A stretch of DNA of 52,914 nt from Thermotogae bacterium. Its GTDB lineage: Bacteria; Thermotogota; Thermotogae; Petrotogales; Petrotogaceae. Numbering within the stretch: the first letter of the stretch is position 1; each line of letters starts with the position of its first letter. The stretch spans positions 1 to 52,914 of the forward strand of contig JAKJGQ010000003.1 in NCBI GenBank assembly GCA_022704305.1, written 5' to 3'. The translations under genes were made by a program, and so were the position numbers. The notes beneath the pieces were generated by a model that was not told where the DNA came from, ran no database searches, and was given only the letters and a program-made list of their open reading frames with translations. Below, piece after piece: positions 49,586 to 52,914 of the stretch.

Positions 49586-50449
49586 ATGGATAAAAAAATG
49601 ATTTACAATGAATATATTCTTTCTCTAAGTCCTTCTATTGAGGATGAGGTAACAAGTGCGCTTGTAATGAAAGATTTTCTTGAATTTTATGTGGAGTATG
49701 AAGTAAGCAGCAATCTTACTACGCTTAAGTTTTATACTTCCCTTAATGATCCCAGGCAGGATATTCTTCAGATGCTCACAGGATTTTATGGTCTTGAGAT
49801 ACTCCATCATGAAGTTGTTGAGGAAAAGGACTGGCTTGCAGAATGGATGAAAACCTTAAAGCCTTTTGAGTATGTGCCGGGGGTGTGGATAAATCCTTTT
49901 GCCGAAAAGCAGTTTGAACCCAAGGAAGGCATTGTTCTTAAATTGATTCCAGGAACAGCCTTTGGAACAGGCCACCATGAAACGACAAGGCTCATCGGCA
50001 CAGTTCTGTCAAATATGGACTGCCGAGGGGCAAGTGTTCTTGATGTGGGGACAGGCACGGGGATACTGGCTATTCTTGCGAAAAAAAAGGGGGCGGGATA
50101 CACTCTTGCTCTTGATTATGATCCGCTTGCTGTGGAAAAAGCCAAGGAAAGTATAGAGCTTAACGATGTTCATGTGCAGGTCAGGCAGTCGGATCTTCTT
50201 AAGAACGTTGAAGAAGGTGAGAAATTTGATATTGTTACTGCCAATATTGTTGCGGAGATAATAGTTATGCTTATGCAGGATCCAAAGTTTGAAACTGTTA
50301 TGCAGGATAACGGATATTTTATATGTAGCGGTATAATAAAAGAAAAGGAAAAGATGGTAATAGACGAGGCTATGAAACATGAATTACAGATAATAGAGGT
50401 GGTTGAAGACGGATCATGGGCAGCTATAGTATTTCAGAAAACAGTATAA
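49586..50449 (+). CDS. prmA: Ribosomal protein L11 methyltransferase
   Basis: About 287 residues from ATG 49586, five bases after AGGAGG. An N-terminal ferredoxin-like domain (about 1-60) is followed by WLAEWMKTLKPF, PGTAFGTGHHETTRL, the SAM motif VLDVGTGTGILAILAKKKG, ALDYDPLAVEKAKE and TANIVAEIIVML, all PrmA hallmarks. It trimethylates ribosomal protein L11. The end overlaps the DUF501 gene by 34 nt. Confidence 0.94.
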   Translation: MDKKMIYNEYILSLSPSIEDEVTSALVMKDFLEFYVEYEVSSNLTTLKFYTSLNDPRQDILQMLTGFYGLEILHHEVVEEKDWLAEWMKTLKPFEYVPGVWINPFAEKQFEPKEGIVLKLIPGTAFGTGHHETTRLIGTVLSNMDCRGASVLDVGTGTGILAILAKKKGAGYTLALDYDPLAVEKAKESIELNDVHVQVRQSDLLKNVEEGEKFDIVTANIVAEIIVMLMQDPKFETVMQDNGYFICSGIIKEKEKMVIDEAMKHELQIIEVVEDGSWAAIVFQKTV

Positions 50450-50997
50450 AAATAATTGAAACTCTTATAGGAAGAGAGATCTCCAACTGTATTGAAGTTG
50501 TAAAGACATGTCCTTACGGCATTCCGCACGGTATTCCGCACGGTATTCCGCACGGTATTCCGCACGGTATACCGCAGGTTATAAAAAGTTATCCTCTCAA
50601 GGACAACAAGCCTTTTCCCACACTCTACTGGCTGGTCTGTCCATATCTTTGTGAAGAAGTTGCCAAGCTCGAATCAAAAGGCATGATTACTTATTTTGAA
50701 GAGCTTATTGAAAAAAATTCAGAGTTCAAGAAAAAGATGTTTATGGCTCACTGTACGGAAATAAGGGTGCGTCTTGAGATTTTGGGGGAAGCAATCACAG
50801 ATCTTTCACCTTCCATGCAGAGTAAGATGAGGAACACAGGAATAGGCGGAATAACGGATTTCTCAAAGGTAAAGTGTCTCCATCTTCATCTAGCGTCTTT
50901 TCTTGGCGGACAGGATAATCCGGTCGGCGCAGAAGTTTCAAAGATGATAGACAGTTGCTGCTGCAGCAATTTTGCATGCGAAAAGTATATTAGATAG
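50416..50997 (+). CDS. DUF501 family protein with expanded GIPH repeat
   Basis: 193 residues. ATG 50416 is the only in-frame ATG, inside the end of prmA. DUF501 pattern: IGREISNCIEVVKTCPYG, then IPQVIKSYPLKDNKPFPTLYWLVCPYL, and a Cys/His-rich C-terminus (CLHLHLASFLGG, CCCSNFACE) that could bind metal. Between PYG and PQVI lies GIPH repeated four times plus GIPQ, absent in usual members, where a single G-x-P is found. Function unknown. DUF501 genes often stand near ppx/gppA in other bacteria; here it is between prmA and uvrC. Confidence 0.8.
   Translation: MGSYSISENSIKIIETLIGREISNCIEVVKTCPYGIPHGIPHGIPHGIPHGIPQVIKSYPLKDNKPFPTLYWLVCPYLCEEVAKLESKGMITYFEELIEKNSEFKKKMFMAHCTEIRVRLEILGEAITDLSPSMQSKMRNTGIGGITDFSKVKCLHLHLASFLGGQDNPVGAEVSKMIDSCCCSNFACEKYIR
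50518..50577 (+). repeat. Five 12-bp tandem repeats in the DUF501 gene
   Basis: GGTATTCCGCAC units: the first starts GGC, units 2-4 are identical, the fifth is GGTATACCGCAG. They encode GIPH x4 and GIPQ. The near-identity at the DNA level points to recent slippage expansion that keeps the frame. Confidence 0.95.
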
Positions 50998-51007
50998 GCG
51001 ACGTTAT

Positions 51008-52756
51008 ATGCTGGAAAGAGACCTTCTAAAAAATATTCCGCACAGTCCGGGAGTCTATATTTTCAGGGATTCCAAACAGATTCCTGTTTATGTGGGAAAA
51101 GCCAAAGATCTGAAAAAGCGGCTTTCATCATACTTTAATAAAGCCAATCAGGAAAAGAATGAAAAAGTACTGGATATTGTCAGCGAAGCGGATTTTCTTG
51201 ATTATATACTTACTCTGAACGAGGATGAAGCATTTATTCTTGAATCCAATCTTATTTTTACCCATAAACCGAAGTTTAACGTTCTGCTTAAGGATGCGAG
51301 AGTTTATCCGTATATTTTGGTTACGGGTGAGAAGTATCCCCGTATAACCTATGTACGGAACAAAAATGATATTCAGGGAAGATTTTTCGGACCGTATCCG
51401 GATACAAGGTTTGTAAAGGATTTAATTGAAACGGCGCAGAAGGTTTATAAAATACGTTCCTGTGACAGGAGTATGGATAGAAAATCCAAGCCTTGTTTCC
51501 TTTATCACCTGGGAATGTGTTTTGCTCCCTGTTATAAAGATGTTGACCAGGATGAGTACCGCCTTCATGTGGACTCCATAATAGACTTTCTCGGTGGGAA
51601 CGTTGATGCGATGAAAGAGTATCTTTCGGATGCAATGCTGAAGTATTCGAAGGTTCTTAATTTTGAAAAGGCAGCTCAGATGCGGGATGTGTACTCCAAG
51701 CTTACCAGGCTTTTTGTTCCATTGGGAGTTGAATTTACAAACAGCAGGGATTTTGATGTTATAATGTATGAGGAGCCTATATTTCTACTTCTCAGGATAA
51801 GGAGCGGATATCTGCTCTCCAAGCTTACGTTTACACTTGACGGTAACGTAAATGATTTTCTCCAGCAGTTTTATGTTGTGAGGAACAATGAGGTTCCTCC
51901 GTATATATACACTATGGACGATGTTCAGCCGGAGGAAGATTTAAAGAAGTACCTTTATTCTAAAGGATTGAAAAAAATGAGCAGGCTTTCGCAGGGCGAA
52001 AATCTTTTCAGGCTTGCATTTAAAAATCTTGAAGAGGAGGTTCAAAGATTCACAACAATAGGAAATACTCTTAAACAAGCTAAAGAAATACTTTCTCTGA
52101 GCAAGATACCACAGCGTATTGAAGGTATGGATATATCGCATCTTCAGGGAATGTATACGGTGGCTTCTCTTATAGTTTTTGAAAACGGCAAACCCGACAA
52201 GGAACAGTACAGAAAGTACAGGCTCGATGAATTCAAAGAACCGAATGATTTTGAGAGCATAAGAACTGTTATCAGGAGAAGATATTCAAAACACCCGCTG
52301 CCTGATCTGTTGTTTATAGATGGGGGTAAAGGACAGGTTAATTCTGCTCTTGAGGCTTTAAATGAACTGGGGTTTTCACAAAAAGACGTGGATATAATAG
52401 GAATAGCCAAGGAGGATGAAAGAATTGTATTTCCAGGTGAAGTTCAAGATCTTCATCTAAGGCTTGACCATCCTGTTCTTAGAATGCTCATATTTTTGCG
52501 TGATGAATGCCACAGGTTTGCCATCGGATTTAACAGAAGCCTTCGCAGCAAACGTTTTGAAGATACCAAGCTTAATGATATAAAAGGCATCGGTTCAGTC
52601 CGTAAAAAAGAATTGATGGCAAGGTTTGGCAGCATTGAAAACATAAAAAAGGCTTCTTTCGAAGAAATAAATGAAGTTATATGCAACCGTAGAGTAAGTG
52701 AGGAGATTATAAAGAATTTCGGAGGACATACAAATGGAAACAAAAAAAGCGGCTGA
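51008..52756 (+). CDS. uvrC: Excinuclease ABC subunit C
   Basis: About 582 residues from ATG 51008; a longer TTG-started frame overlaps DUF501. GIY-YIG nuclease (about 5-90: SPGVYIFRDSKQIPVYVGKA), a UVR helix pair (about 200-235, FEKAAQMRDVYSKL), a UvrC RNase H-like nuclease (about 370-510: GMDISHLQGMYTVASLIVFE, LLFIDGGKGQVNSAL) and a C-terminal helix-hairpin-helix (about 535-575, DIKGIGSVRKKELMARFG). It makes both incisions in nucleotide excision repair with UvrB. Only 10 bp follow the DUF501 stop. Confidence 0.96.
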   Translation: MLERDLLKNIPHSPGVYIFRDSKQIPVYVGKAKDLKKRLSSYFNKANQEKNEKVLDIVSEADFLDYILTLNEDEAFILESNLIFTHKPKFNVLLKDARVYPYILVTGEKYPRITYVRNKNDIQGRFFGPYPDTRFVKDLIETAQKVYKIRSCDRSMDRKSKPCFLYHLGMCFAPCYKDVDQDEYRLHVDSIIDFLGGNVDAMKEYLSDAMLKYSKVLNFEKAAQMRDVYSKLTRLFVPLGVEFTNSRDFDVIMYEEPIFLLLRIRSGYLLSKLTFTLDGNVNDFLQQFYVVRNNEVPPYIYTMDDVQPEEDLKKYLYSKGLKKMSRLSQGENLFRLAFKNLEEEVQRFTTIGNTLKQAKEILSLSKIPQRIEGMDISHLQGMYTVASLIVFENGKPDKEQYRKYRLDEFKEPNDFESIRTVIRRRYSKHPLPDLLFIDGGKGQVNSALEALNELGFSQKDVDIIGIAKEDERIVFPGEVQDLHLRLDHPVLRMLIFLRDECHRFAIGFNRSLRSKRFEDTKLNDIKGIGSVRKKELMARFGSIENIKKASFEEINEVICNRRVSEEIIKNFGGHTNGNKKSG

Positions 52757-52914
52757 ATATGCACAGGAGTATATAAACTCAAAAAAAGACAAGCTTGCCG
52801 ATGAGTTCGGGCATCTTTTCGGATACTGCGTATACGATGTCAACAGTTCATTTCCCGTAATGACTTATTTTTTTGATGCGCAAGGCAGGTTTTTCAAGAC
52901 TTTAGGCCCCGATC
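52734..52914 (+). CDS. Unknown protein, N-terminal part (cut by window edge)
   Basis: The first 60 residues only, ATG 52734 with GGAGG 8 bases upstream, overlapping the uvrC end by 23 nt. It starts METKKAAEYAQEYINSKKDK and continues with LADEFGHLFGYCVYDVNSSF. No family recognised from this fragment. The frame is kept open to the window end and the SD and coupling to uvrC make it a real gene. Confidence 0.6.
   Translation, partial: METKKAAEYAQEYINSKKDKLADEFGHLFGYCVYDVNSSFPVMTYFFDAQGRFFKTLGPD

Noticed and set aside
50518-50577. CRISPR-like or VNTR array
   Set aside because: Units are contiguous 12-mers in a reading frame with no spacers; a coding microsatellite, not CRISPR.
50972-51007. TTG start giving UvrC 12 more residues
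   Set aside because: No SD, overlaps the DUF501 end, and the family sequence begins near MLERDLLKNIPHSPG at ATG 51008.

Overview
The window reads as chromosomal core DNA of a diderm bacterium with moderately low GC (about 38-40% by eye), heavy use of AGA/AGG for Arg and ATA for Ile, strong SD sequences, and many GTG/TTG starts (yidC, jag, trmI, csoR, skp, LDT). A Thermotogota-like lineage fits best: hrcA-grpE-dnaJ without dnaK, two glutamyl-tRNA synthetases, a GH57 AmyC-type enzyme, MalE without a lipobox beside a MalG with a very long extracytoplasmic insert, and Skp plus an LptB-like ATPase. This assignment is inference; no rRNA is present. There are no IS elements, CRISPR arrays, phage genes or origin of replication.

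Layout. 1-545: 5' part of murE (minus). 748-10816: one tightly packed plus-strand run, probably a single operon from a near-perfect housekeeping promoter overlapped by a CIRCE operator: hrcA, grpE, dnaJ, YitT-like, CorC-like, cdd, REC-PP2C regulator, NUDIX, gltX, cysS. 10841-13695 (minus): radical SAM, secreted DUF3298 protein, tgt. 13819-14982: iadA. 15035-19745 (minus): skp, lptB-like, gltX2, L,D-transpeptidase, AEC permease. 20190-24636 (plus): DUF4912 protein, GH57 enzyme, PpiC-type foldase. Then tRNA-Gln (minus) and a TGS-uridine kinase fusion (plus), a truncated FGE pseudogene, and malEFG plus an OadA/PycB-like carboxyltransferase (minus).

34770-37943 is the rpmH-rnpA-yidD-yidC-jag cluster with a cupin, followed by dprA and a lipoprotein. 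40241-41262 holds a 37-bp perfect palindrome, a TetR regulator and a small HsmA-like membrane protein. 41439-47306 (minus) is a probable six-gene operon: CsoR-family regulator, trmI, S41 protease, two unrecognised membrane-associated proteins, MMPL/RND transporter. Then come PAP2, tRNA-Ala, an ECF S component and an MGMT-family protein (minus), and finally prmA, DUF501, uvrC and a truncated unknown gene (plus).

The most unusual signal is a pair of apparently homologous small-RNA loci (about 19924-20006 and 41368-41440). Each has a promoter-like element, a shared C-rich segment (CTATCCCCCT followed by GAG) and an intrinsic terminator. The C-rich segment of the first is complementary over 11 bases to the Shine-Dalgarno region of the neighbouring DUF4912 gene and could pair with other GGGGGAT-type SDs, suggesting a C-rich, SD-blocking sRNA family. 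Other points of note are a 5x12-bp in-frame repeat in the DUF501 gene, a CsoR-type repressor with Tyr at the usual Cu-ligand His, and the MalG insert.
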